A stretch of 64,000 bases of DNA from Sinohyriopsis cumingii (Eukaryota; Mollusca; Bivalvia; Unionida; Unionidae), in contig CM068841.1 of the NCBI GenBank assembly GCA_028554795.2, forward strand, positions 24,733,308-24,797,307, in the 5' to 3' direction. Below are positions 55,701-63,864 of the stretch, piece after piece. The translations under genes were made by a program, and so were the position numbers. The first letter of the stretch is position 1. The number at the start of each line of letters is the position of its first letter. Under the pieces are notes generated by a model, which searched no databases, was not told the DNA's origin, and was given only the letters and a program-made list of their open reading frames with translations.

Positions 55701-57851
55701 ATACAGCATGCTATTCCTGTGACCACAGCTACATTATATAAAAAAAACATGTGGTATATTGTGATGGCAGACATTTGCAATAGGCAACTGCGACTGGATC
55801 TTGTGTAATCTAGTCCTGACAAGCAAAACTTTTCACCATTATGTCAGTGTTCAAACGTCACACATCTTGATGACTAGGTACAAGTTGGTCATGTTTTGCG
55901 ATAGATGCTGCAACCACATGATAAATTTAATTCATTGTACAGTTTCTTGAAAATGACCAGATGAACAAAATAGTACCTCTTTCCTGTAACTTTTTTACTT
56001 TTTTTTTCTCACTACTCTGACTATTATGATACAAGCAAAACTCCACTAGTTCCCCAACAATTTTACTAGTCGTGGGTGACCAGTCTTGAGTAAATGTAAA
56101 CCCTACCTTAATCTAAACAAAGACTTTGGAAGGGAAAGGGGATGAATGAAACAAACAAAAATTAAAATACTGAGTTGCAACTCTGAGCTTCAAGACTAAA
56201 CCACAATGTGGTACAAATACATTCTAAAGATGGTGCACAGGTATACAAAGTTACCCATCTTAAATGACAACAGTTCTAAAGTTATAGAACAGAAAGGAAA
56301 TTGTAACGGAAAATTAAAATATTGAGCCACGACTTTGCCCTTGAAGATAGGAAACACACCATGGAACATGACGTGTCTTCTAGTGAAAATACCAATTTCA
56401 TCCCTTAATCTCAAATGGCACTAAAGTTATAGAGCTGATGTGAAAGTTTGATGAAAACCTTTAAATAATGAGATATTACATTGACCTTAATATAGTAACC
56501 ATGTGTAGAATGCAACCCACCTTCTAGTCATGATGTACAAGTATACCAACTTTCATCCCTTAATCTCAAATGGTTTTAACGTCACGGAGTGGTAGACAAT
56601 GTGTGAAGAAATAAAACAAAATTAAGCCTGAATTTAAGATAGCAACCCCAATGTGGTATGAATTACACCTTCTTGTGATGATTTTAAATATACTAGGTTT
56701 GATCCCTTGAACAGAACTGGCTTTAAACTTATGGGAAAGTGCTTATTTCTAAAGGCTTTACAGTTATGGCCTGGAAGTAAATGTGTGCAAAACAAATACA
56801 ACATTGAGCCATGACCTTGACTTTATGACAGCACCACCAATGTGGCATATGATATGCTTTCTGGCAATGAGGTATTAATGTTCCAAGTTTCAACCCTTGA
56901 TCTCAAATGGCTTTAATGTTTTCGAGTTGAAGGGAAAAGATGAAAATATAAAATATTGAACTATGACTTTGACCTTGAAGATATGATCCCTAATGAGGTA
57001 TGGAACACATCTTCTAGTGATGATGTACATGTACATCAAGTCATCCCTTAATCCTGAAGAGCTTTCAAGTTGCAGAGAAAAGGAAAAGGATGATGGAGAA
57101 CATTCAGATATGACCTTGACTTCAAAGACAGCATCTCCAATGTGGTACATAACACACCTTCTAATGATGATGTGCAAGTATACCAAGTTTCATTCTTTAA
57201 TCTCTGTTATTGAGTGGAAAAGACACGTGTGATATACATAAAGATGGAAATGCAGATATTATGTCTCTGTCCTTTCTGAAGACAATAAACAACGGAATGG
57301 ACTGAAATGGCTGTCAGAGTTCACATCAACAATGCCTCAATGTCAATACAGAGTTGCCCCATCTTTTGATGCCACATCTTCCACGCTAAAATAGTGACCT
57401 TGTAAGAGGAAGGGTCACACATGAAGGGAGACAATGTGAAAACATTACACTACTATGATGCATGAAAGTGATCTTTTGGAAAAGAGTTGTCTCTCTTCAC
57501 AGGGGTCAGCTTATAAGAGAGGGACCACTCTATGACAAACATTCATTACCTGCCAAAAAAAGACACTGCAGATTTGAGCTTGGATATAGTCTCCTCAATG
57601 CTGATCCCTTCTTGTTGTACATGATCATAGGCTCTTGTTTTCAGTATAGTCTAGAAAAGAATTTTGCTCTAGAATCATCAATGAACCATCAAAATAAAGT
57701 ATTTAAAGAAATAAAACTAACAAATTTTATGTTGACCAGTACTAATAACTGGAAAATGTCATGTACAGCTATTGATTAACTACGAGCATTATTTGCAAAA
57801 CATTGATAACCACAGAACAGTTCACTGTTCTACATAGGTCAATTATTATTA

Positions 57852-57882
<31 letters not shown>

Positions 57883-60876
57883 CATTATTATCATTATTAT
57901 TATTATTAGAAGCAATATTAATTTAATAATAATTGAAATGAAAGATAAAAAAGTCAGATTTTATAATTATGCCTGCCTGGTGAATTCATAAACAAAAAAT
58001 GTTTGAACTCTATTGTTAATTTTTCTCCCTCTGTTCACTATTTCTGTGATGAGTTATTACCTTTTTATTCATAAAATCCCAGGGTCATATGCAGAGGACA
58101 TTATTTATAGGTCTAACCTGCTTCCAAAATCCTCACTTAGTTGAAATAATAGAATAAATAAAATTAATAATAATAATAATAATGAGGACTTTTTATAGCA
58201 CCTAATCTTTAGAAGCTCTAAGTGCTTTAACAAAAGTAGACAACACCTATAACATAAAAAACATATATAATGATATGATTACAAAAACAAACACCATGAA
58301 ATCAGAAAACATAAAAAAATATATAACAAAACATGCTGAAAATACTTAAGGTAGGAAACATTATTAGGTCTTTAAGTTTTTTCTTGCAGTCTAAATAAGT
58401 GAGTTTTAAGAGCACTCTTGAATGGGATCACTGTGTCTTTGTGTCTAAGTTCAGTGGGTAATTCATTCCACGATGCTGGGCCCTGGCATGCAAAAGAACG
58501 CTGTCCATATGACTTTGTTTTCATAGTGGGAATAATGAGTATACGATTGTCAGAAGAGGAGCATAAGTATCTTGCTGGTGTGTACACATGGGTGAGGTCG
58601 GAAAGGTATGTTGGACTGGAGTCCATCAGTGAAACGTAGCGCAGAGAACAAATTTTGTGTTTGATCCTGGATCGAATGGATAGCCAGTGTAGGGTACAGA
58701 GCAGCGGGGAGGTGTGCTCTGATTGTGGTACTCTAAGTATGATCCGAGTAGCTGTGTTTTGAACTTTTTGAAGTTTCTGGAGTAGATACTGAGATGAACC
58801 AAACAGAATTTAGTTACGATAGTCCAGTCATGAAAGTACTAATGAACACACAAGTGTTTTAGTGGCATCAACTGAAAGATATTTGCGAATGGAGCTGATG
58901 CGTCTCAGCTCAAGATATGCAGCCCTGCATATGTTCATGACATGTTGGTGCAATGTGAGAGTACTGTCCAGAGTAACACCTAAGTTTCGTACTGATTGTA
59001 TGAATTTGATGTTGGTGTTGCTGATATTTATTGTTTAAGGTAAAGGATGTGAATGAGAAAGTCTTTGTGTTGTGATCAGAATGGCCTCTGTTTTATCATC
59101 ATAACCGACATCTTCTTAGGCATTGGAAAGTACACATTGAATTGCAAGACATTAGAAATAAATATGTTATTCAAGTCATGTGCTCATCATGTGACACATG
59201 CCTTATTCATATTTGTACACGGTCATTATCTGAATGTCATAAAAATGAAGTGGACTAAAATTACTTAGTTAAAAGTGGACGTTTAATCAGAGTTTGCAAT
59301 TTTGAAAAATCCATTGTAGTTCTGTCTCAAGAGACCAAAAACAAAGTTATGCAGAAGGACATGTGTAGTGGGTAGAATAATCTTTAAGACGTCAGGACAG
59401 GAAATCAGAAAAGGGGAGGATCAATTCTTAAGTCTATGAAGAGATTATGTGAAGTATGTCTGTCTCAGATTAAACTTAAAATGTGTTCTAAGGAGATGAA
59501 AATAAAGGCTTTCATTTTATGAAAGGTACATGACACCATAAAATTATTTCCATCCTTAAATAATGTCCGCAGTCCAAGATACCACTTTAAATTTAGTTAG
59601 CCCTTAATCGTTCAAATACTGTGTCTTATCATCAGTAGAACATACAATCATGAATGCAAAATCGATAATTTCTTAATAACTTAATAAAATTCCATATTTA
59701 GGTAAATTTCTTTCAGTGTATAATCTACATTTAACCTGTTTTGAATGCAAAATCTGTATAAATTTGTTTTATATGTGACATCTGTAAAATCTACATTTAA
59801 CTTGTTTTGCATGTGATATCTGTATGATCTACATTTAACTTGTTTTGCATGTGATATCTGTATGATCTACATTAAACTCGTTTTGTATGTGATATCTGTA
59901 TGATCTACATTTAACTTGTTTTGCATGTAATATCTGTACGATCTACACTTAACTTGTTTTTCATGTGATATCTGTATATCTACATTTAACTTGTTTTGCA
60001 TGTGATATCTGTATGATCTACATTTAACTTGTTTTGCATGTGATATCTGTATGATCTACATTTAACTTGTTTTGCATGTGATATCTGTATGATCTACAAT
60101 AAACTTGTTTTGTATGTGATATCTGTATGATCTACATTTAACTTGTTTTGCATGTGATATCTGTATGATCTATATTAAACTTGTTTTGTATATGATATCT
60201 GTATCTGGTGGAGCCAATAACATCAGTAATAATTCTGTCAGAATATTACTCAACAAAATAATATAACTTCCCGTGCCACAGCCTGCTTGGTAATAATTAG
60301 TCATCCCTTATACATAAATGTTTTGCATGCCATCTTATAATCTATGAGTTCAATATACTTTATTACTATAATAATTCCACCATAGTTACATTGATAGCTT
60401 ACAAAAATAATGTCCAAGTAGTATAATTTATGCTAAGGGGGGGGCGGGGAATGAAGAATAATATTAAATTACTGTACCGAGAAATGATAATGTGAATATT
60501 ATTCATAATAAGCATATTATAATGAACCCCTGTATAATTCTATTCTGACCCTACCCACTGTTAAAAGGGAATCTCTCCCCAAAGCATTTATACACTAATA
60601 AACATGCAAGATGTGCACAAGCATAACAAATATTTACATATTTCTCCTTCTCATTCTAACAAGGCAGCTTTCTGTCTTAGATGTATATACACAGGCTGAC
60701 ACACAAAACAATGCACAGATACTCATGGGAAGAGAAAACAAATCTCCACACAATTTAATTTGCAAAGATAATACAATGGGAGAAAAGTAAAAGACCAAAC
60801 TCTCATACACACAGATACACAAAAGTGACTATGTGTGTACACATGCACACATGCATGAACACACACACACACACAC

Positions 60877-60912
<36 letters not shown>

Positions 60913-63013
60913 CGTATCAAGTAGATTAGCTGTACCTTTAAAACATGAATCAAATTCTCTGGTTCCCTCCTCCAGGACTTGGTGATGAACTCTGCCTGTA
61001 AATAAAAGTAAGGAAAATATATTAGGCCCCCAACTAACACAATAAAGCAAGGTTTTTATCCTAGCTATATAAGTCTGCATATTTACTAGGTAAAGCAAGT
61101 TGTTGATTCCAAATTTGCTTTTCTCTGGCCACCTCACCATACCATATTGCATATGTGAATGAACCTTTGACCTTTATAGCTCAATATTTGATTGGTCACT
61201 GAGAAGAGTCAAGATAAGCAATGTGTTGACATGTTTCAGGCAAAGAAACTGAATCAAAATGCATAAAGAAATTGCTATTGCATTAAAAGTTGAAGCCACT
61301 CATTTTCATTTTAAATATTTAATCCACAGTTGCCTGTGAATAGATCCTTCATTCAGCATAGTCTATGTTTTATGATAGCTAACTGGGTCAATATAAACTT
61401 TGCCGTTGGGACAAGTTCCTTGTGTTCCACTCGCCTATGAATAACAGTACTTGATCACTTTGTGAATACACACAGAAGCATATCACTGAATACACACTGA
61501 ATTAGACTTGGACACTAAGCTGTTTGTTTGGAGTCTCAAAGGCATGATTAAAACCTGGACGATTATGATGCCTGTATCATAAGTTTGTGTTCTGCAGTGT
61601 TCAGAAAATAACCCCCCCCCATTGATTATAAAAACACACAAAAAATTTCAGAACTGAGATTAATATACCCAATTTATTAAATTCATATTTACATTACTGA
61701 AACAGCCAAGGTTTGTCAACCTTTATTGTTGAAAACAAGCCTGTTCTGTTTAAAAATTTTAAACCTAAAACACTATGTCTCATTAGAGCATTTCATTATA
61801 AACATACATGTAGTTCCTGTTATAAGGCTAATATGCTCAAAATTACCATTTTATTAAGTGATAGTAAATGTATGCACATCATGTACTTCTATAAGGTAAT
61901 ATACACTATAAAGTGGTATACACCATAAGGTGGTATACACAATAAGTTGGTTTACACTATAAGGTGGTATACACTACAAGGTGGTATACACTACAAGGTG
62001 GTATACACTACAAGGTGGTATACACAATAAGTCAGTTTACACAATAAGGTAGTATACACAATAGGGTAGTAGAGACTATAAGGCAGTATACACTATAAGG
62101 TGGTATACACTACAAGGCAGTATACACAATAAGTCAGTTTACACAATAGCGTAGTAGAGACTATAAGGTGGTATACACTATAATGTTGTATACACTACAA
62201 GGTGGTTTACATAATAAGTCAGTTTACACTATAAGGTGGTATACACAATAGGGTAGTAGAGACTATAAGGTGGTATACACTACATGGTGGTATACACTAC
62301 AAGGTGGTATACACCATTAGTCAGTTTACGCTATAAGGTGGTATACGCAATTGGGTAGTAGAGACTGTAAGGTGGTATACACCATAAGGTGGTTTACACT
62401 TTAAGGTGGTATACACATTATGGTCGTATAGCCTTGAAGGTGGAATACACTATAACGTGGTATGCATTAAAAGGTAGTATACACTACAACTCCAATGAAC
62501 AACCTTACAATGATGAGTTCTGTACAACTTCCACAAAGTTTATGTACAGAGTAGTCTGAGTAACTGCTACAGCCTGATCACTCAAACCTCTGCAGAATCT
62601 GGTGAATCAATTCTCAAGTCAACAAGGTTTATTAACAGTCATTTAGTCAGGTTAGAAATACCAGTTTGAGAGTTACCCAAATGTCCAAATCATGTTTGAG
62701 GCAACACGATTCTGCTGTGTGTACTGTAAAATCTGGATAATAACTGCATACTTGAAAATCAGCACATGCAGCAAATAAACCTATACGGAAAATAAATGTG
62801 CTGAACAGAAGATATGTGTACACAAAAATCAAGTGTAAACAAGTGCACACAAGCCTTCCAGTATTTTCTAAACAAAAATAGGTGCATATTCATGTTTAAA
62901 AAGGAAACAAATACCTCTTTGATACATCTATGGCCATGTCGCTCAATGAAAGTCCCATATTTCTGCCTCACTTCTGGAGGACACTCATCACTTGTTAAAA
63001 GCTGCACACACTC
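27106..63013 (-). CDS. PEP synthase / rifampicin phosphotransferase-like enzyme, 3' part of gene (12 exons)
   Basis: Twelve GT...AG exons with matching phases give 322 codons and a TGA at 27106-27108. Seen motifs, in local residues: HGHRCIKEAEF (about 26-36); LLFFLTQEEIGKL in exon 6; GMPVSQGSVQGQARVV (208-223); TDVGWSPYFPLISGLVTEMGG; and SHGAVVAREYGLP with His267, the residue that carries phosphate in this family. These match the C-terminal half of bacterial-type PEP synthases and rifampicin phosphotransferases (PPDK_N ATP-grasp domain followed by a swivelling PEP-utilizers domain), in which ATP phosphorylates the His and the phosphate moves to or from the second substrate. The ATP-grasp domain would lie upstream, outside the window. 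Introns range from 0.8 to 6.3 kb, most with their own tandem repeat. The substrate in animals is unknown to me. A bacterial origin by transfer is inference. The join of exons was made by eye. Confidence 0.9.
27198..28758. other. Last intron of the PEP synthase-like gene, unique part
   Basis: No further exon or repeat recognised. Confidence 0.6.
28759..28793 (+). repeat. (CA)n microsatellite
   Basis: About 17 CA units followed by GAGAGTG. Confidence 0.97.
28918..29862 (-). repeat. 40-bp array made of exon end plus 5' splice site, about 23 copies
   Basis: On the minus strand each unit reads gccacacatcttattcagtc then ag|gtatgtgtacacatccat. The first 22 nt equal the last 22 nt of exon 11 (gccacacatattattcagtc-ag, coding ATHIIQS-G), followed by the same GTATGT donor. 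The unit nearest the exon includes the real border. Units differ by one to three bases and one has a 2-nt insertion (near 29345). All three minus frames stay open for long stretches (250-276 codons). Confidence 0.97.
29843..29917 (-). CDS. PEP synthase-like, exon 11
   Basis: Two bases, 24 codons, one base: G-AVVAREYGLPCIVNVPQATH then IIQS-G. It completes the SHGAVVAREYGLP signature. Its last 22 nt and its donor (CAG TCA G|gtatgt) are the seed of the 40-bp array that fills the next 925 nt of intron. Acceptor cttgttccag. Confidence 0.94.
30100..31200 (+). repeat. Tandem array, 153-bp unit, 7 copies
   Basis: 'gggccataactcttctaaat' recurs every 153 nt, the inner units virtually identical and the outermost diverged. 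A 342-codon minus frame comes from the period being 3 x 51. 31200-31560 carries more distant relatives ('gggcagcaactctg'). Confidence 0.97.
31946..32048 (-). CDS. PEP synthase-like, exon 10 (catalytic His)
   Basis: 34 codons plus one base: KGEILIVCYTDVGWSPYFPL followed by ISGLVTEMGGLVSH-G. The catalytic His codon CAT is at 31947-31949, the last full codon before the donor gtaagt. Acceptor ccttatag. Confidence 0.95.
32372..33145. mobile_element. Inverted-repeat element with an internal minisatellite
   Basis: Arms of about 75 nt: 'aattgcagtattaacagcac...ttttttggaaaaatcacacaatata' (32372-32450) pairs with the complement of 33068-33145. Between them lies the 60-bp array at 32500-32884. It resembles the non-autonomous bivalve elements that carry core tandem repeats. 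No transposase. Confidence 0.75.
32500..32884 (+). repeat. Tandem array, 60-bp unit, about 6 copies
   Basis: 'caattctgatcagaagtggg' recurs every 60 nt. Units alternate gtgtat/gtttat and acgcat/gcaccc variants. Confidence 0.97.
33462..33612 (+). repeat. Tandem duplication, about 71-bp unit, 2 copies
   Basis: 'atctttggggcagtttat' and 'taagtcaatcaggtaa' occur twice in order. Confidence 0.9.
33790..34975 (+). repeat. Longer copy of the segment at 1-840
   Basis: See the matches given for 1-840. This copy lies in the intron between exons 9 and 10 and runs straight into a 42-bp array. Confidence 0.6.
34976..36290 (+). repeat. Tandem array, 42-bp unit, about 30 copies, each with an acceptor-like motif
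   Basis: Unit: ggaactcttgtttttattac then agagtcagtggtagtgtttcat. 'cttgtttttattacag' is a good 3' splice-site match on the plus strand, antisense to the surrounding gene. Variants: ggtagta/gatagtg, atgg/aggg. Both 400-codon open frames are by-products of the 42-nt period. Confidence 0.97.
36810..37098 (+). mobile_element. Full-length tRNA-derived SINE with 12-bp target duplication
   Basis: Body 36822-37086. The head is tRNA-like, with A box 'gtggccgagtggtctaaagc' and B box 'gggtttgagtcc'. The middle has 'ttcctccaccattaatactg' and the tail 'ggcgttaaacccta' then (AAC)n. A perfect duplication 'acttaccctcat' at 36810-36821 and 37087-37098 marks it as the youngest and most complete copy of four in the window. 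Confidence 0.95.
37099..38275. other. Intron sequence, unique
   Basis: Part of the intron between exons 9 and 10. No exon or repeat seen. Confidence 0.5.
38276..38363 (-). repeat. 23-bp array at the donor of exon 9, 4-5 copies
   Basis: On the minus strand the donor CAG|gtttgttattgaatgtctta is followed by cag|gtttgatttcgactgtctta, then cag and further copies. Each unit recreates ACAG(G)TTTGTTATT, so the exon border is the first repeat edge. Confidence 0.9.
38364..38440 (-). CDS. PEP synthase-like, exon 9 (start of phosphohistidine domain)
   Basis: Two bases plus 25 codons: GMPVSQGSVQGQARVVHSLE then EANKIQ. It opens the PEP-utilizers mobile domain (G-x-P-V-S-x-G...GxARVV). Acceptor tgtttttag, donor CAG|gtttgt. 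The donor is followed by four or five more copies of a 23-nt sequence ending ttacag(g)ttt. Confidence 0.94.
38545..42055 (+). repeat. Large tandem array, 36-bp unit, about 95 copies
   Basis: Unit: aagaataatcttcataggaa then tagcaactgtgcatat. Variants (caactg/tgattg/tgactg; catat/tatat/catag; cataggaat/ccaaggaat; 15-nt extended units) recur in blocks, for example 39330-39620 like 39630-40030 and 40220-40480 like 40700-40960, which shows amplification of multi-unit blocks. It fills most of the intron between exons 8 and 9. Confidence 0.98.
42465..42662. mobile_element. Hairpin MITE, 198 bp
   Basis: Arms of about 75 nt: 'tactcacttttaagtccagt...agaccctgatatgccatca' against the complement of 'gatggcaaatcagggtctat...ggacatgtaagtgagta'. 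Flanking TA on both sides hints at a TA target. Relatives at 43880-44040 and 51360-51500. Confidence 0.8.
43010..43480 (+). repeat. Tandem array, 44-bp unit, with degenerate 5' part
   Basis: Four close copies of 'tctcagcatccttacatcca' plus 'tgtctccctatgatcataca' at 43260-43440, preceded by diverged 'catgtctcagcatgcttata' pieces from 43010. Confidence 0.92.
43773..43824 (-). CDS. PEP synthase-like, exon 8
   Basis: 17 codons plus one base: IKQDDQQHERKTKFTLK-G, a hydrophilic linker. It is the least conserved piece; its support is the phase fit on both sides. Acceptor ccattgcag, donor AAAG|gtaagc. Confidence 0.8.
43880..44040. mobile_element. Relative of the hairpin MITE
   Basis: Inverted arms around 'aaatcagggtctat' (43943-43956) and 'tagaccctgatcttt' (43998-44012), with outer 'tatgcatc' / 'gatgcatg'. 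More diverged than the 42465 copy. Confidence 0.55.
44245..46665 (+). repeat. Tandem array, 68-bp unit, about 36 copies
   Basis: 'ccatatttactagacctcta' recurs every 67-68 nt. Subtypes (tatatag/acatag, ggcctac/ggcttac, catcat/cattat with ttcacc/tccacc) alternate in patches, and the left edge is diverged. In the intron between exons 7 and 8. Confidence 0.98.
46666..47395 (+). repeat. Diverged modules, about 130-150 bp
   Basis: Repeated order of 'gacctt-ac', 'taggcttcttcctta(c)cccaa', 'cacaaac(t)ttgg' and 'gtacatggtc'; continues weakly at 47690-47960 beyond the SINE. Confidence 0.55.
47400..47592 (-). mobile_element. tRNA-derived SINE, second family
   Basis: Minus strand: A box 'ggtggctcagtggttgg', B-box-like 'gggcttgaattc', then a body with 'caggtgccttggcac'. 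Same head type as 48815-49002 and 63865-64000. Confidence 0.65.
48006..48240 (-). mobile_element. SINE (GTTAAACCC-AAC family), diverged
   Basis: Minus-strand copy with 'ggtttaatgccattttttca', 'cacatgataggctatacatg' and 'aagctttctcacatacccat'. The tail is nearly lost and the head decayed. Confidence 0.75.
48432..48510 (-). CDS. PEP synthase-like, exon 7
   Basis: One base plus 26 codons: AVRRRKIFHLQEEIQFPKMT then VGIPVP. It forms the linker (basic RRRR helix, 'FP...VG-P-P') just before the swivelling domain. Acceptor catgtttcag, donor CCT|gtatgt. Confidence 0.9.
48815..49002 (-). mobile_element. tRNA-derived SINE, second family
   Basis: Minus strand: A box 'ttggttcagtggttaag', B box 'gtttgattctc', then 'cttgccttggcacattataa'. 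Between exons 6 and 7 lie 48511-49341, where this and a TG run at 48670-48690 are the only features. Confidence 0.65.
49208..49300 (+). repeat. Short tandem repeat, 'aggtgaaaaggcagaaa'
   Basis: Four copies in two larger blocks that begin 'aatagtgaggtgaaa', just downstream of the exon 6 donor on the minus strand. Confidence 0.9.
49342..49433 (-). CDS. PEP synthase-like, exon 6
   Basis: 30 codons plus two bases: GRLPEEELLFFLTQEEIGKL followed by IQTRSAKLIA. This is one of the best conserved blocks of the family. Acceptor tactacacag, donor AA|gtaaag. Confidence 0.92.
50667..50738 (-). CDS. PEP synthase-like, exon 5
   Basis: 24 codons, phase 0: STAIRMVDKFKEAYWKLAEL followed by MVLE. Acceptor tgcatttag (the nearer tctacag breaks the frame), donor GAG|gtgagt. 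Confidence 0.87.
50840..51205 (+). repeat. Diverged tandem repeat, about 80 bp, 4-5 copies
   Basis: 'tggctgc', 'tgtgtctttctgaaa', 'aaccaa--ttccatctactg' and 'tatatggcct' recur in order. Confidence 0.85.
51360..51500. mobile_element. Distant relative of the hairpin MITE
   Basis: Carries 'gcagatctgggtctatgcag' and 'gatcctgatctgcc' in opposite sense, as in the 42465 element. Arms are decayed. Confidence 0.4.
51840..53460 (+). repeat. Diverged modules, about 110 bp, interrupted by an insertion
   Basis: 'tctagtgaaagatttt', 'tgatgtgagcagtaa', 'tggaactatcaa' and 'ggaggtaaccaca' recur at 51840-51970 and again at 52835-53460 in the same order, around the block 51974-52828. Confidence 0.7.
51974..52828. 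mobile_element. Possible solo LTR (fossil)
   Basis: An 855-nt block interrupts the module array. It begins TGTTACGC and ends GACGTAACA, an LTR-like TG...CA pair with inverted ends, and has an AATAAA near its right end (52744). No coding part, and the target duplication is not clear. Confidence 0.4.
53624..53690 (-). CDS. PEP synthase-like, exon 4
   Basis: One base plus 22 codons: FLLKKFIVPKARKAVGEREW then GK. The basic helix resembles the family's LLP-RAR-AV-xRE segment. Acceptor atatttccag, donor AAG|gtaaga. Confidence 0.88.
54590..57240 (+). repeat. Modular repeat rich in 'tgaccttgacctt', about 120 bp modules
   Basis: Modules run 'atattgag(c/t)(c/t)atgaccttgac', 'aatgtggtac', 'caccttctagtgatgatgta' and 'ataccaa(c/g)ttt-atccctta', then 'aatctcaaatggc'. 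At least ten degenerate copies. A LINE fragment (55243-55500) sits inside. Confidence 0.75.
55243..55500 (-). mobile_element. LINE 3' fragment (same family as 20281-22070)
   Basis: (ATT)n tail, then the same 3' untranslated sequence, ending at 'ttaagtttgttcttgcag'. Strongly 5'-truncated, with A-rich expansion inside. Confidence 0.85.
57550..57650 (-). CDS. PEP synthase-like, exon 3
   Basis: 33 codons plus two bases, starting TILKTRAYDHVQQEGIS and ending SFFG-R across the border. The acceptor ttcttttctag was chosen over a nearer AG because only it keeps phase 0 with exon 2. Donor GGCAG|gtaatg. Confidence 0.85.
57843..57910 (+). repeat. (ATT)n microsatellite with ATC interruptions
   Basis: About 22 trinucleotide units. 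Downstream of exon 3, in its following sequence on the plus side. Confidence 0.95.
58165..59103 (-). mobile_element. LINE 3' half (same family as 20281-22070), 5'-truncated
   Basis: Collinear with the first copy from the (ATT)n tail to just before YADD. The frame at 58372-58626 keeps YGQRSFACQGPASWNELPTE-LRH and ends at the same place. Upstream coding parts are interrupted. It lies in the intron between exons 2 and 3. Confidence 0.9.
59720..60205 (+). repeat. Tandem array, 38-bp unit, about 12 copies
   Basis: 'gatctacatttaacttgttt' plus 'tgcatgtgatatctgtat' every 38 nt, the left edge diverged. Confidence 0.96.
60856..60910 (+). repeat. (CA)n microsatellite beside the exon 2 donor
   Basis: About 25 CA units, one CG, ending 25 nt from the donor at 60935. 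Confidence 0.97.
60936..60995 (-). CDS. PEP synthase-like, exon 2
   Basis: 20 codons, phase 0 at both ends: AEFITKSWRREPENLIHVLK. Acceptor cttttatttacag, donor AAG|gtacag. A CA/GT dinucleotide array starts about 25 nt past the donor. Confidence 0.9.
60996..61889. other. Intron between exons 1 and 2, unique part
   Basis: No exon or repeat seen apart from a short C run near 61612. Confidence 0.55.
61890..62490 (+). repeat. Irregular array of a 16-18 bp unit
   Basis: 'aaggtggtatacactata' and variants ('aagtcagtttacacaa', 'gggtagtagagactat') about 34 times. The latter two recur in fixed order, so there is a larger composite period. Confidence 0.95.
62915..63013 (-). CDS. PEP synthase-like, exon 1 of the visible twelve
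   Basis: 33 codons, phase 0 at both ends, acceptor tttccacag and donor GAG|gtattt. It encodes ECVQLLTSDECPPEV...YGTFIERHGHRCIKE. The HGHR block continues into exon 2 as CIKE-AEF, a conserved stretch of the family. The acceptor abuts a tandem array with no AG for 570 nt upstream. Confidence 0.92.
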
Positions 63014-63590
63014 CTGTGGAAATATCAGCAATGTGGAAAATATCAGTATTGTGGAACATGTCAGCAATGTGGAACATATCAGCAATATGGAATATATTAG
63101 CAATGTGGAATATATCAGCAAAGTGGAAATATCAGCATTGTGGAAGATATCAGCAATGTGGAACATATCAGCCATGTGGAACATAGCATTGTGGAACATA
63201 TCAGCAAAGTGGAAATATCAGCATTGTGAAACATATCAGCAATGTGGAACATATCAGCCATGTGGAACATAGCAATGTGGAATATATCAGCAAAGTGGAA
63301 ATATCAGCATTGTGGAAGATATCAGCAATGTGAAACATATCAGCCATGTGGAACATAGCATTGTGGAACATATCAGCAATGTGGAAGTATCAGCATTGTG
63401 GAACATATCAGCATTGTGGAACATATCATTGTGGAAATATCAGCATTGTGGAACATATCAGCAATGTGGAAATATCAGATTGTGGAACATATCAGCAATG
63501 TTGAAATATCAGTAATGTGAAACATAGCAAGGTGCAAGATATCAGCAATGTAGAAAATGTCAGCATTGTGGAAAGTATAAGTATTCTATA
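63014..63590 (+). repeat. Irregular array of a 15-20 bp unit abutting the exon 1 acceptor
   Basis: 'atcagcaatgtggaacat' and variants about 30 times. On the coding (minus) strand the last unit reads tgatatttccacag, that is the acceptor itself. No AG on that strand from 63585 to 63016. Confidence 0.95.
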
Positions 63591-63597
63591 CAGCATT

Positions 63598-63706
63598 GTT
63601 GACATAATCACCATCATGATAATCAATGTCATAATTGTCTTTATCATCATCACCATTATCATCTTGTGTTACTTCGTTACTACCATCATTAGCATCATCA
63701 TCATTA
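63598..63706 (+). repeat. ATC/ATT-rich low-complexity tract
   Basis: Runs of 'catcatcaccattatcatc' type. Confidence 0.9.
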
Positions 63707-63864
63707 TCCCAAAGGATTGGAATGGAATGTCCAAATAATTATTAAATACATGAAAAAAGATAAACACCAAACCCCACCCAACATTAATTTACTTTCTGGT
63801 CCTTAGAAGGATAACAGAACAATGTATAGAAGAAAATTTAGCATGTATTTTACCGTAATAAAGA

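Noticed and set aside
57462-57779. 105-codon plus frame
   Set aside because: It is antisense to exon 3 of the enzyme gene, whose phase and protein match are much better supported.
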